From an uncultured Bacteroides sp. (GTDB taxonomy: Bacteria; Bacteroidota; Bacteroidia; Bacteroidales; Bacteroidaceae): DNA of 64,000 bases. The DNA lies in assembly GCF_910586915.1 (NCBI RefSeq), contig NZ_CAJULN010000008.1:56449-120448 (forward strand), given 5' to 3'. The stretch's first letter is position 1, and each line of letters starts with the position of its first letter. This document shows, one piece after another, positions 52,645 through 61,537 of this stretch. The position numbers and the translations under genes are program-made. The notes beneath the pieces were generated by a model that was not told the origin of the DNA, did no database searches, and saw nothing but the letters and a program-made list of their open reading frames with translations.

Positions 52645-53490
52645 ATGAAAACAAAATTACTCATGCTGGTTATTTCTTTATTGGTGTGCCTGCCATTATT
52701 GTCTCAGAACCGCCCCACGCAGAAGGTGGATGAAGACGGAGTTTACCTGATGCCCGATAAACTGCCGGAATTCCCCGGAGGGATATCGGCCTTGATGAAC
52801 CACTTGGGCGCAAATATCAAGTATCCTGTAGAAGCACAGAAGAAAGGCGTTTCCGGACGCGTTCTCGTACAGTTTGTAGTGATGGAAGACGGCACGCTGA
52901 GCCAGGTAAAGACACTGAAAGGCGTTGAACCTTCGCTGGACGAAGAAGCGCTCCGCGTGGTAAGAGAAATGCCAAAGTGGACTCCCGGAATGGCAGATGG
53001 TAAAAAAGTCAAAGTGAAATTCACCATTCCCATTGTGTTCGGCCTGGAGAAAATCAAGTCTGGCAACCAATCATTCAAACTTGTCATTCCAAGCGGACAG
53101 GAGGTGAAGAACCGGACCCTGTCGGGCGTATGGCAACAGTGTATGATTGATTTGAAGGAAGAAGGCTACCGGCTTTCGTTAGGCTCGTTGATGAAAATCT
53201 TCTCGGCCGACAATTCTTTCATGAATATCCTTTTCGATGTTCAGAAGATGGGGTCGGTCATTCTGGCGCAAGGCGAATATGAAGTCGTTTCGGATACGGT
53301 GTATGTCGAAAAGTTGAGCAAGTCTGTCTATTCTTCATTTCCGGCAGGTGTGAAAAATGAGATAAGCATTGAGTACTTGCATGATAACCTGATTAAACTT
53401 TCATTTAAAGTTCCGGGAAACGAACAGACGGGAACCGAATATTGGTACCGGGTTCCGTCGCCGGATATAAAGATAATGACTGATTGGTAG
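52645..53490 (+). CDS. TonB C-terminal-domain protein with lipocalin-like tail, exported
   Basis: 281 residues. An N-terminal signal peptide (MKTKLLMLVISLLVCLPLLSQ) is followed by a TonB_C domain at about residues 35-132 ('PEFPGGISALMNHLGANIKYPVEAQKKGVSGRVLVQFVVMEDG' and 'ALRVVREMPKWTPGMADGKKVKVKFTIPIVF'). Residues about 150-280 look like a DUF4488-type beta-barrel ('LSGVWQQCMID...'). It lacks the proline-rich spanner and clear membrane anchor of a true TonB, so it is probably a periplasmic TonB_C protein rather than an energy transducer. Its stop lies one base from that of the convergent DUF2156 gene. Confidence 0.82.
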   Translation: MKTKLLMLVISLLVCLPLLSQNRPTQKVDEDGVYLMPDKLPEFPGGISALMNHLGANIKYPVEAQKKGVSGRVLVQFVVMEDGTLSQVKTLKGVEPSLDEEALRVVREMPKWTPGMADGKKVKVKFTIPIVFGLEKIKSGNQSFKLVIPSGQEVKNRTLSGVWQQCMIDLKEEGYRLSLGSLMKIFSADNSFMNILFDVQKMGSVILAQGEYEVVSDTVYVEKLSKSVYSSFPAGVKNEISIEYLHDNLIKLSFKVPGNEQTGTEYWYRVPSPDIKIMTDW

Positions 53491-53491
53491 T

Positions 53492-54409
53492 CTACCATTT
53501 TACCATATCCAACGGATGATTCTTGAGACACGCCATGTGCTTCTCAAGAATCGTCACCGGCTGATAGGAAAGTTTTGCCTTCCGCAACCCTTCGAGTCCC
53601 AAGTCCTCTTCGCGGTTGATGTAAACGTACTGTTCGGGAATCCGGTTGGCAAATTCATAATTAATCATTGCATAAGCACCGTCGATGGAAGTGTCGGCCT
53701 TCTCTACGTGTATTCCGAAGGTCTCGTGGTTGATAGGCATACCGAAAGTGAAGGCGACGATTCTTCCGTTCACGTGAAGGATACCGCCGGTCAGCCCGAG
53801 GGCTTCAAAGTTGTGGAGGGCATAAATCAGGGCACGCCGTTCGTTGCCCGTTCCTTCCTGTTGGTCGCAATTGTTCACTTTGCACCATTCCGCTTCCAAA
53901 TCCAGGCATTTCCGGATGTGCTCGGGCGTAATGGGAGTATATTCATAATCCGGATATGTATTGCGGAACCGGTTGATGTGGTTTCTTTTGGCTTGGAATT
54001 TCTTCCCTTTCAAGGTCGACAGGTCACTTCGCAAATAAATATAGTCCGCATAATCACGCTCTTCCGTGAAAGTAAATTGTCCGGGAAGAATCGCATCCAG
54101 CTCGGTACGCATATTGCTGCATATACCCAACATACAGAAGGGCTGGTTTTCCTCTCCGGCGTCCGCTATCAGTGCTTTCAATGCAACTTTCAGGTCGCCC
54201 GTGCCTACGGGCATCATGTATGCTAATTGCCCTCCGGCCCAGAATTTGAATACTAAAAAGTTGTCGATAATTGCAAATTTCGTATCGTACAGAAACCTCC
54301 AACTGCAAAGATTGGAGAACGACAAGTCGCAGTTGCGCCGCCCGCTCTTCATTGTAAATGAGGTAATCGTGTCTTTATCTGCTAATGTGATATCTTTAAA
54401 TGGTATCAT
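53492..54409 (-). CDS. DUF2156 (phosphatidylglycerol lysyltransferase C-terminal-like) protein
   Basis: 305 residues from ATG at 54409 (MIPFKDITLADKD); seven more residues are possible from 54430. Recognisable blocks are 'CDLSFSNLCSWRFLYDTKFAIIDNFLVF', 'KGKKFQAKRNHINRFRNTYPDYEYTPI' and 'ALGLTGGILHVNGRIVAFTFGMPINHETFGIHVEKADTSIDGAYAMINYEFA', which fit the soluble GNAT-like MprF/DUF2156 domain. No membrane part is present. It may transfer an aminoacyl or acyl group, but the substrate is unknown. It follows lrgB on the same strand. Confidence 0.85.
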   Translation of the reverse strand: MIPFKDITLADKDTITSFTMKSGRRNCDLSFSNLCSWRFLYDTKFAIIDNFLVFKFWAGGQLAYMMPVGTGDLKVALKALIADAGEENQPFCMLGICSNMRTELDAILPGQFTFTEERDYADYIYLRSDLSTLKGKKFQAKRNHINRFRNTYPDYEYTPITPEHIRKCLDLEAEWCKVNNCDQQEGTGNERRALIYALHNFEALGLTGGILHVNGRIVAFTFGMPINHETFGIHVEKADTSIDGAYAMINYEFANRIPEQYVYINREEDLGLEGLRKAKLSYQPVTILEKHMACLKNHPLDMVKW

Positions 54410-54464
54410 AAGATTGAGTTTTGCTTTCACTCTTTATATAACGGAAAGTCTGAGGGTTTTGTTT

Positions 54465-55160
54465 TTACAGAATACCTAAAAAACGGAGGATGGCGGGAGT
54501 CAGCAGGGCTGTGAATATTCCGTTCAACGTCAGTCCTAAGCTGGCGTATGCTCCATATTTGCTGCTGACGTCCATTGCCGTCGAGGTGCCTACCGCATGG
54601 GCGGCTGTCCCCATCGAAAGCCCCTGTGCAATCGGGCTGCCTACGCGCATAATCTGCATGGTCTTGAAACCGCAGATGGCTCCTAACAATCCCACTGCCA
54701 CTACAACCGCCGCCGTGAGCGAGGGGATACCTCCGATGGCTTTCGTTACCTCCATCGCAATCGGGGTAGTCACCGATTTCGGAGCAAGAGACAGGATGAC
54801 CTCATGCGAAGCCCCCATCAACTTTGCAATCAGCACTACCGAAACAACACCCACAATGCATCCTGCCAACTGCGACAGCAGAATCGGTAATAACTGCTTC
54901 TTTATCATTTCCAACTGGAGATATAAAGGTACGCCTAAGGCAACTACGGCGGGGCGTAACCAAAATTCGATAAGGTGTCCTCCTCGGTTGTAAGTCTCGT
55001 AAGAGATACCGGTCGTTTTAAGAAAGATGATAAGAATGGCGATAGTCAGCAATATCGGGTTAAGCAACACCAGCCCTGTCTTCTTCTGAAGCAGTTTGGC
55101 AAAAAAGAAAACTCCGAAGGTGATGGCAAGCAGGAAGAAATTATTCTCTAAGAAACTCAT
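54465..55160 (-). CDS. lrgB: LrgB-family membrane protein
   Basis: 231 residues with 6-7 hydrophobic segments. The LrgB pattern is plain: 'GGHLIEFWLRPAVVALGVPLYLQ', 'SLAPKSVTTPIAMEVTKAIGGIPSLTAAVVVAVGLLGAICG' and 'GTAAHAVGTSTAMD'. In Gram-positives LrgAB modulates murein hydrolase export and cell lysis; elsewhere LrgAB/PlgG-like proteins transport glycolate or pyruvate. It overlaps lrgA by four bases and lies close to pta-ackA (divergent), which fits a role in overflow metabolism. Confidence 0.93.
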   Translation of the reverse strand: MSFLENNFFLLAITFGVFFFAKLLQKKTGLVLLNPILLTIAILIIFLKTTGISYETYNRGGHLIEFWLRPAVVALGVPLYLQLEMIKKQLLPILLSQLAGCIVGVVSVVLIAKLMGASHEVILSLAPKSVTTPIAMEVTKAIGGIPSLTAAVVVAVGLLGAICGFKTMQIMRVGSPIAQGLSMGTAAHAVGTSTAMDVSSKYGAYASLGLTLNGIFTALLTPAILRFLGIL

Positions 55161-55549
55161 TTTTCTTTATCGGTTAAGTGGTTGTTTTCTTTGCGGTAAA
55201 CTCTTTCCGGCAATCTTGTTTTGCGTACAATTTGGTGAACCCATCCTGTGACAACCAATACCAGGGCGGTACTGACGACGGTGGCTACTACTATCGGCCA
55301 GAACTCTGCCGCAATCACATCGAAGTACAACATAAGCGCCACCCCGGGCGGAACAAAAAAGAAACCTAAATTGGCTACTAAAAAGTCGGACAACCCCTGC
55401 ACCCAATGCAGTTTAATCCAACCTAATTTCAAAAAGAGGGTGAGCAACAGCATACCGATGATGCTGGAGGGAAGTTTGATGCCTGTGAGGTAAACAATCA
55501 ATTCACCCAAAGCCAAACAGCCAAATAAAATGGCACACTGACGTATCAT
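55157..55549 (-). CDS. lrgA: LrgA/CidA-family holin-like membrane protein
   Basis: 130 residues with four membrane segments. 'GELIVYLTGIKLPSSIIGMLLLTLFLKLGWIK' and 'FFVPPGVALMLYFD' are the family signature blocks. The stop overlaps the lrgB start by four bases, so the pair is coupled. A minus-strand -7 motif TACCTTTG lies at 55586-55593, 37 bp ahead of the start. The pta promoter faces the other way in the same gap. Confidence 0.93.
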   Translation of the reverse strand: MIRQCAILFGCLALGELIVYLTGIKLPSSIIGMLLLTLFLKLGWIKLHWVQGLSDFLVANLGFFFVPPGVALMLYFDVIAAEFWPIVVATVVSTALVLVVTGWVHQIVRKTRLPERVYRKENNHLTDKEK

Positions 55550-55585
55550 ATACTAATTACCTGTTGATTTTGTTCGAAAACGCTG

Positions 55586-55694
55586 CAAAGGTAGGAAAAA
55601 TAGGAGTACAGTGTTAAATATTATAATATTTTAGACTTGAAAGTAAAAAAGGAATCGAATTGTAATGTGGATATTGCAAAATTGACTACTTTTG
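55586..55694. promoter_or_regulatory. Divergent -7 elements for lrgAB and pta-ackA
   Basis: Minus-strand TACCTTTG at 55586-55593 serves lrgA and plus-strand TACTTTTG at 55687-55694 serves pta. Confidence 0.55.
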
Positions 55695-55747
55695 CATCGC
55701 AAACTACACATTATAAATAGGTTTTATAATATTATTCAATATATCTT

Positions 55748-56767
55748 ATGCTTAATTTAATCAACCAAATCGTTGAACGCGCAAAAGCAAACCGCCAACG
55801 TATTGTTCTTCCCGAAGGTACTGAAGAACGCACATTGAAAGCTGCCAACCAGATTTTGACAGATGAAGTTGCCGACCTTATTTTGTTGGGAAATCCGACC
55901 GAAATTAACGAACTCGCTACAAAATGGGGATTGGGAAACATCGGTAAAGCTACTATCATCGACCCTGAAACTTCTCCGAAACACGAAGAGTATGCACAAT
56001 TGCTGTGCGAACTCCGCAAGAAGAAAGGAATGACCATCGAAGAGGCCCGTAAACTGACAAACGATCCTTTGTTCTTCGGCTGTCTGATGATGAAGAGCGG
56101 CGATGCTGACGGTCAGTTGGCAGGTGCCCGCAACACTACCGGTAATGTATTGCGTCCTGCTTTGCAGATTATCAAAACGGCTCCGGGCATCACTTGTGTG
56201 TCAGGTGCTATGTTGTTGCTGACTCATGCTCCCGAATACGGAAAGAATGGAGTTTTAGTGATGGGCGACGTAGCTGTAACACCGGTTCCCGATGCTAATC
56301 AGTTGGCTCAGATTGCCGTTTGCACAGCTCAGACTGCTAAGGCGGTTGCCGGTATCGAGAATCCGAAAGTTGCCATGTTGAGCTTCTCTACCAAAGGCTC
56401 GGCCAAGCACGAAGTGGTAGATAAAGTGATTGAAGCAACCAAGATTGCCAAAGAAATGGCTCCGACCCTTGATTTGGACGGCGAATTGCAGGCAGATGCG
56501 GCTCTCGTTCCCGAAGTGGGTACAAGCAAAGCTCCGGGTTCTCTTGTAGCCGGACAGGCAAACGTGCTGATTGTTCCGAGCCTGGAAGTCGGTAACATCT
56601 CTTATAAATTGGTTCAACGCCTGGGACACGCTGACGCTGTCGGTCCGATTCTTCAAGGTATCGCTTGTCCGGTAAACGACCTGTCGCGCGGATGCTCCAT
56701 CGAAGATGTATATCGCATGATTGCTATCACTGCCAATCAGGCTATCGCTGCAAAAGCAAACAAATAA
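55748..56767 (+). CDS. pta: Phosphate acetyltransferase
   Basis: 339 residues, the short form without the N-terminal P-loop/DRTGG domains found in E. coli Pta. Family blocks include 'RIVLPEGTEERTLKAANQILTDEVADLILLGNP', 'GARNTTGNVLRPALQIIKT', 'MLSFSTKGSAKHEVVDKV' and 'DGELQADAALVPEVGTSKAPGSLVAGQANVLIVPSLEVGNI'. It converts acetyl-CoA to acetyl phosphate in the cytoplasm. It forms an operon with ackA (42-bp gap) that yields acetate and ATP, a major fermentation route in Bacteroides. Confidence 0.97.
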   Translation: MLNLINQIVERAKANRQRIVLPEGTEERTLKAANQILTDEVADLILLGNPTEINELATKWGLGNIGKATIIDPETSPKHEEYAQLLCELRKKKGMTIEEARKLTNDPLFFGCLMMKSGDADGQLAGARNTTGNVLRPALQIIKTAPGITCVSGAMLLLTHAPEYGKNGVLVMGDVAVTPVPDANQLAQIAVCTAQTAKAVAGIENPKVAMLSFSTKGSAKHEVVDKVIEATKIAKEMAPTLDLDGELQADAALVPEVGTSKAPGSLVAGQANVLIVPSLEVGNISYKLVQRLGHADAVGPILQGIACPVNDLSRGCSIEDVYRMIAITANQAIAAKANK

Positions 56768-56809
56768 GTATCAGATATAAACGTTTCAAGCATTAAATCG
56801 AAAAACGAT

Positions 56810-58009
56810 ATGAAAATCTTAGTATTGAACTGCGGAAGTTCATCTATCAAATATAAATTGTTCGATATGACCACTAAAGAGGTGATTGCTCAGGGTGGTA
56901 TCGAGAAAATAGGTCTGAAGGGCTCTTTCCTGAAACTGACTTTGCCGAATGGTGAAAAGAAAGTGTTGGAAAAAGACATTCCCGAACATACGATTGGTGT
57001 GGAATTTATCCTGAATACGTTGATTAGCCCCGAGTATGGTGCCATCAAGTCTTTGGATGAAATCAATGCGGTGGGTCACCGTATGGTACACGGCGGCGAA
57101 CGTTTCAGCGAATCGGTATTGCTGAACAAAGAAGTGCTGGAGGCTTTCACTGCCTGCAACGACTTGGCTCCGCTTCATAACCCTGCCAATTTGAAAGGTG
57201 TGAATGCTGTTTCGGCTATTCTTCCCAACATCCCTCAAGTGGGCGTATTTGATACGGCTTTCCATCAGACTATGCCGGATTACGCATATATGTATGCTAT
57301 TCCTTACGAATTGTACGAGAAATACGGCGTACGTCGTTACGGCTTCCACGGAACTTCACACCGCTATGTATCGAAGCGTGTATGCGAATTCCTGGGTATC
57401 AATCCCGAAGGAAAGAAAATCATCACCTGCCACATTGGTAATGGTGGCTCTATCGCTGCCATTAAAGACGGCAAGTGTATCGACACTACAATGGGCTTGA
57501 CTCCGTTGGAAGGTTTGATGATGGGTACCCGTAGCGGTGACATTGACGCCGGTGCGGTAACGTTCATCATGGAAAAGGAAGGACTGAATACGACAGGCGT
57601 TTCCAATCTGCTGAACAAGAAGAGCGGTGTGCTGGGTATTTCCGGTGTATCGAGCGATATGCGCGAACTGTTGGCCGCTTGTGAAGCGGGTAATGAAAAG
57701 GCTATTTTGGCCGAAAAGATGTACTACTACCGTATTAAGAAATACGTTGGTGCTTATGCTGCCGCATTAGGTGGTGTGGATATCATCCTGTTTACCGGTG
57801 GGGTCGGCGAGAACCAGATGGAATGTCGTCGTGAAGTTTGCAGGGACATGGAATTCATGGGCATCGAACTCGACTACGAGGTAAATGCGAAGGTTCGTGG
57901 CAAAGAAGCCATCATTTCCACTCCTGCCTCCAAAGTGAAGGTGGTAGTGATTCCGACAGACGAAGAGTTGCTGATTGCTTCGGATACAATGGATATTCTG
58001 AATAAGTAA
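56810..58009 (+). CDS. ackA: Acetate kinase
   Basis: 399 residues, the usual length. 'ILVLNCGSSSIKYKLFD' is the N-terminal ASKHA phosphate loop, 'GHRMVHGGERF' and 'FDTAFHQTMPDYAYMYAIPYELYEKYGVRRYGFHGTSHRYV' carry the substrate-binding residues, and 'HIGNGGSIAAIKDGKCIDTTMGLTPLEGLMMGTRSGDID' the catalytic region. It makes ATP and acetate from acetyl phosphate. A strong terminator follows. Confidence 0.98.
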   Translation: MKILVLNCGSSSIKYKLFDMTTKEVIAQGGIEKIGLKGSFLKLTLPNGEKKVLEKDIPEHTIGVEFILNTLISPEYGAIKSLDEINAVGHRMVHGGERFSESVLLNKEVLEAFTACNDLAPLHNPANLKGVNAVSAILPNIPQVGVFDTAFHQTMPDYAYMYAIPYELYEKYGVRRYGFHGTSHRYVSKRVCEFLGINPEGKKIITCHIGNGGSIAAIKDGKCIDTTMGLTPLEGLMMGTRSGDIDAGAVTFIMEKEGLNTTGVSNLLNKKSGVLGISGVSSDMRELLAACEAGNEKAILAEKMYYYRIKKYVGAYAAALGGVDIILFTGGVGENQMECRREVCRDMEFMGIELDYEVNAKVRGKEAIISTPASKVKVVVIPTDEELLIASDTMDILNK

Positions 58010-58032
58010 TCACTCCGTTGCCAAATAAATAG

Positions 58033-58070
58033 AGAGGATACCTTTCATTCGTGAAGGGTATCCTCTTTTT
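58033..58070 (+). terminator. Terminator of pta-ackA
   Basis: A 14-bp stem with one G-T pair (58033-58046 with 58053-58066), 6-base loop, then a run of T residues to 58070. Confidence 0.92.
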
Positions 58071-58215
58071 GTATCCCCATTCCGATAAACATCTTTTAGT
58101 ACATAAAACCGCTTCCTTAGGAAACAAAACAGATATTGGCTTGTTTTTAATAATAAAGTTGAATTATCAGCAAATATAACAAGTGGATTAACCGTCATAT
58201 AGCAACAAGAACACC

Positions 58216-59171
58216 ATGAAAACTTATACGAAATACATAGTGACTTTGTTGCCGCATACTCCCGTTTTGCCACGCAGCCTGAGGCAACCGAAGACGACTT
58301 GGTGAAATATGCCTTCGCCTTGTTTCTGAACCACGATTTCGCCAAGTCGATCGAGGTGACCGATATGGGCTTGAAGAAGAATCCCCGCCATGCTGCGCTC
58401 AACCGCCTGGCAATGTACAACTACACCGACCTGAAACGTTTTGAGGAAGCGATGAAAGCCGCCGACCTCTTCTTCAACGCCTGCGACCGTGCCGACTATT
58501 CCTACCTCGACTATATGTACTACGGCCATCTGCTCGAAAACCTCGAGAAATACGACGAGGCAGTGGCGCAATACGAAAAGGCACTCACGCTCGACCCTTC
58601 AAAGACCGACTTGTATCAAAACATCTCCACCGCCTGCGAACAGAAAAACGACTATAAGAAAGCAATAAGTGCCTACCAGCGTTATTATGCATCGCTCGGC
58701 AAAGAGGAGCAGACGCCCGATTTGCAGTTCCAGTTGGGCAGACTCTACTACGGAGCGGGCACGCAGCCCGATTCGCTGGTCATCACCCCCGACGAGCGCA
58801 AACAGGCGTTGGCGGCTGCCGATTCGGTGTTTCAAACCATTGCCGCCGCAGCGCCCGACAATTACTTGGGCAACTTCTGGCGTGCGCGTGCCAACTCCGC
58901 CCTCGACCCCGAAACCACACAAGGACTGGCAAAACCCTTCTACGAAGAGGTTACCGCCCTGCTCGAAAGCAAGAACGACTCCCGCTACCACGCCGCCCTG
59001 ATAGAGTGCTACAGTTACCTCGGCTACTACTACCTCCTGGCCATCGAAGACCCTGCACAGAAAGCCCAGGCGGTTGCCAACCGCGACAAGTCGAAGGAGT
59101 ACTGGAGCAAGATTCTTGCCCTCGACCCCGACAATGCGACTGCGCAAAAAGCATTAAACGGTATCAGGTAG
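58216..59171 (+). pseudogene. TPR-repeat protein gene with lost 5' part and frameshift
   Basis: From about 58239 to the stop at 59169 the frame reads as a tetratricopeptide protein ('DFVAAYSRFATQPEATEDDL', 'ADYSYLDYMYYGHLLENLEKYDEAVAQYEKALTLDPSKTDLYQNIS', 'SKEYWSKILALDPDNATAQKALNGIR'). No ATG exists at its head; the first start-like codon in frame is a TTG at 58299, inside a TPR helix. A plausible signal-peptide start, ATG AAA ACT TAT at 58216 (MKTYTKYIVTLL), lies just ahead but in another frame and hits a stop. The simplest reading is a deletion that joined the signal-peptide codons to the middle of the mature gene out of frame. An intact relative would probably be roughly twice as long. It may be non-functional, or a short protein may be made from the TTG. 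Confidence 0.65.
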
Positions 59172-59206
59172 CCCTTCATACGTGAAGAGAACCACGCCGA
59201 TACTGT

Positions 59207-59309
59207 GGCACAGTCGTGCCAATGTATATGGAATGCTTGTTTCATTGCTTTGAAACAAGTGTTCCATTGCTTTGAAACTCTTGTTTCATTGCTTGTGAAC
59301 ACCTGTGCC
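59207..59309. repeat. Array E: five 14-bp dyads at 22-23 bp period, same family as array A
   Basis: Units start at 59207, 59230, 59252, 59274 and 59296 (spacing 23, 22, 22, 22). Inner units are GAAAC-N4-GTTTC or variants, with ATTGCTTT spacers; the two outer units are GGCAC-N4-GTGCC and TGAAC-N4-GTGCC. A further CTTCA-N4-TGAAG dyad lies at 59174-59187. It occupies the 293-bp gap between the TPR gene and the ABC operon; the only other mark there is the ABC promoter. Confidence 0.85.
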
Positions 59310-59375
59310 AACCTATGGGCGCGAGTCCTGACACACCGCCATACTCTTTTTCTTCTATTTTTTTCGTCCTTCCTC

Positions 59376-59405
59376 TTGCTTTATTCAAAAGATTACTTAC
59401 CTTTG
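59376..59405 (+). promoter_or_regulatory. Promoter of the ABC/GntR operon
   Basis: -33 TTG (59376-59378), 19-bp spacer, -7 TACCTTTG (59398-59405); the first start codon is 60 bp downstream. A full consensus match. The GntR protein of the same operon would be expected to bind here. Confidence 0.78.
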
Positions 59406-59464
59406 CGGTGTACTATTATACTAATACACTGTACGGCTAACTATTTAAACAAAACAAAAGTACT

Positions 59465-60310
59465 ATGATTACAGTAAAGAATCTTTCGTTTGCTTATCGT
59501 AGCTCGAAGCGTGAGGTGCTACGCGATTTTTCTCTTTCCCTCAGCACCGGCAGGGTGTATGGACTGTTGGGGAAGAACGGTACGGGGAAGTCCACACTTC
59601 TTTACCTCATGTCGGGCTTGCTTACGCCTAAGAGCGGCAAGGTGATGTTTCACGGCACCGATGTCCGCCGCCGGTTGCCTGCCACCCTTCAGGATATGTT
59701 CCTCGTGCCCGAAGAGTTCGACCTTCCCCCAGTGTCGCTGGTCAGCTATGTGGAGTTGAACAGCCCTTTCTATCCCCGTTTCGACAAAGCGGAGATGATA
59801 AAGTACCTCCATTGTTTTGAGATGGATGTCGATATCAACCTCGGCGCACTCTCTATGGGGCAGAAGAAGAAAGTGTTTATGAGTTTCGCGCTCGCCACAA
59901 ACACCTCGCTCCTGCTCATGGACGAGCCTACCAACGGACTCGACATCCCCGGAAAGAGCCAGTTCCGCAAATTCATCGCCGCCGGAATGTCCGACGACAA
60001 GACCATCGTGATTTCCACGCATCAGGTGCGCGATATAGACCATGTACTCGACCATGTGCTGATAGTGGATGAAAGCCGTGTGCTGCTCGACGAATCGACA
60101 AGCAACATCTGCGACAAACTCTTCTTTGTCGAAAGCGACGACCGCCAATTGGCGAAGCAGGCACTTTTTGCCATCCCCACCCTCCAGGGCAATCATCTCA
60201 TACTCCCCAACACCGACAAGGCCGAATCGGAGATAAACTTAGAACTGCTGTTCAGCGCCACCTTAGCCGCTCCCGACGAGATAGCCCGATTGTTTCACCC
60301 TCAAAAATAG
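59465..60310 (+). CDS. ABC transporter ATP-binding protein
   Basis: 281 residues. Walker A 'LLGKNGTGKSTLLYLMSGLL', signature 'LGALSMGQKKKVFMSFALATN' (SMGQ in place of SGGQ) and Walker B 'LLLMDEPTNGLDIPGKSQF' with 'VISTHQVRDIDHVLDHVLI' after it. The type is that of ABC-2 exporters (CcmA/YtrB-like). The next gene encodes its membrane partner, 6 bp away, and a YtrA-type GntR regulator follows, so the set resembles ytrA-like antibiotic or cell-wall stress exporters. The substrate is unknown. Confidence 0.92.
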   Translation: MITVKNLSFAYRSSKREVLRDFSLSLSTGRVYGLLGKNGTGKSTLLYLMSGLLTPKSGKVMFHGTDVRRRLPATLQDMFLVPEEFDLPPVSLVSYVELNSPFYPRFDKAEMIKYLHCFEMDVDINLGALSMGQKKKVFMSFALATNTSLLLMDEPTNGLDIPGKSQFRKFIAAGMSDDKTIVISTHQVRDIDHVLDHVLIVDESRVLLDESTSNICDKLFFVESDDRQLAKQALFAIPTLQGNHLILPNTDKAESEINLELLFSATLAAPDEIARLFHPQK

Positions 60311-60316
60311 ACGACG

Positions 60317-61147
60317 ATGATGAAAGATACTTTTTTTAGTTTGCCTCGTTTTATGAATCTCTGCCGCAAGGAGATGGTGGAGAATTGGAAATCGAACCTG
60401 CTCCGCATCGTGCTGATGTATGGGCTGATGGCGGTGGTGATGATATGGAACGCACATTTTGCCTACCGGTACAATACTAACCCGACGCACGACCGTACAT
60501 GGGAATTTCTTCTGATTGCCTTCGTGTGGGCTTTGTGGGGCTTCGGCTGTCTGAGCGCCTCGTTCATGATGGAGAAGATGAAGACCAAAACCGGACGTAC
60601 CTCCGTACTGATGATTCCGGTCACTCCCTTCGAGAGCTTCTTCGCACGCTGGTTTGTGCATACGGTTGTGTTTTTGGTGGTATTTCTCATTGCCTATAAA
60701 CTGGCAGACTATACGCGCGTACTGCTCTATTCGTTGATTTATCCCGAAATGGAATTCATTCTCCCTGTCAATTTGGCTCATTTGGTAGGGAAGGTGAAGG
60801 GTTACTATACCTTGTGCCCTACGGGATGGGAATTCGGCGCATTGATGGCAGCCTATTTCTTTGTGCAGTCTTTGTTTGTGCTGGGCAGCACCATATGGCC
60901 CAAGAACTCTTTCCTCAAGACATTTGCCGCAGGAGCGGTGATTGTGGCTGTCTACTCTTTGACAGCAATAGGTCTGTCGGAATTAGTGGACAACTCAAAT
61001 AAGTACTATCCTTTTCCGCAGAGTGTTCATGCGTCCGACGAAACCGCTTGGGGCTTGTTCATACTTGTTGTTTCCTTCTTCACGCTGCTCAACTGGACAT
61101 TGGCGTATTTCCGCTTTAAAGAATCCGAAATTATTAACCGAATGTAA
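60317..61147 (+). CDS. ABC-2-like membrane permease
   Basis: 276 residues with about six hydrophobic segments: 'LLRIVLMYGLMAVVMIW', 'FLLIAFVWALWGFGCLSASF', 'WFVHTVVFLVVFLIAYKLA', 'FGALMAAYFFVQSLFVLG', 'TFAAGAVIVAVYSLTAIGLSEL' and 'GLFILVVSFFTLLNWTLAYF'. The motif 'TSVLMIPVTPFESFFARWF' between helices 2 and 3 is common in Bacteroidetes ABC-2 permeases. It is the membrane partner of the ATPase 6 bp upstream. Confidence 0.85.
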   Translation: MMKDTFFSLPRFMNLCRKEMVENWKSNLLRIVLMYGLMAVVMIWNAHFAYRYNTNPTHDRTWEFLLIAFVWALWGFGCLSASFMMEKMKTKTGRTSVLMIPVTPFESFFARWFVHTVVFLVVFLIAYKLADYTRVLLYSLIYPEMEFILPVNLAHLVGKVKGYYTLCPTGWEFGALMAAYFFVQSLFVLGSTIWPKNSFLKTFAAGAVIVAVYSLTAIGLSELVDNSNKYYPFPQSVHASDETAWGLFILVVSFFTLLNWTLAYFRFKESEIINRM

Positions 61148-61153
61148 CCGCTT

Positions 61154-61522
61154 ATGAACTTTAAGGAAAGTAAGGCCATTTATTTGCAGATAGCAGACAG
61201 AATCTGTGACGAGATATTGCTGGGGCAGTATCCGGAAGAAGAGCGCATCCCTTCCGTAAGGGAATACGCTGCCATCGTCGAGGTGAACGCGAATACGGTG
61301 ATGCGCTCCTTCGACTACCTCCAGGCGCAGCAGGTTATCTACAACAAACGCGGCATCGGGTATTTTGTGGCTTCGGGGGCAAAGGAACTGATTCGCTCTC
61401 TTCGCAAGGAGACTTTCTTGAAGGAGGAACTGGAGTACTTTTTCCGCCAGTTGTACACGCTTGACATCCCGATTGGAAAGATAGAGACCATGTACCGCGA
61501 ATTTATGAAACAGCAAAAATAA
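61154..61522 (+). CDS. GntR-family regulator, YtrA type
   Basis: 122 residues, the short form with only a winged helix and a small dimer tail. 'AIYLQIADRICDEILLGQYPEEERIPSVREYAAIVEVNANTVMRSFDYLQAQQVIYNKRGIGYFV' is the GntR helix-turn-helix. YtrA-type repressors usually control the ABC exporter operon in which they lie. Here the gene is third, not first, starting 6 bp after the permease. Confidence 0.93.
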   Translation: MNFKESKAIYLQIADRICDEILLGQYPEEERIPSVREYAAIVEVNANTVMRSFDYLQAQQVIYNKRGIGYFVASGAKELIRSLRKETFLKEELEYFFRQLYTLDIPIGKIETMYREFMKQQK

Positions 61523-61537
61523 AAAAAACGAAATCTT

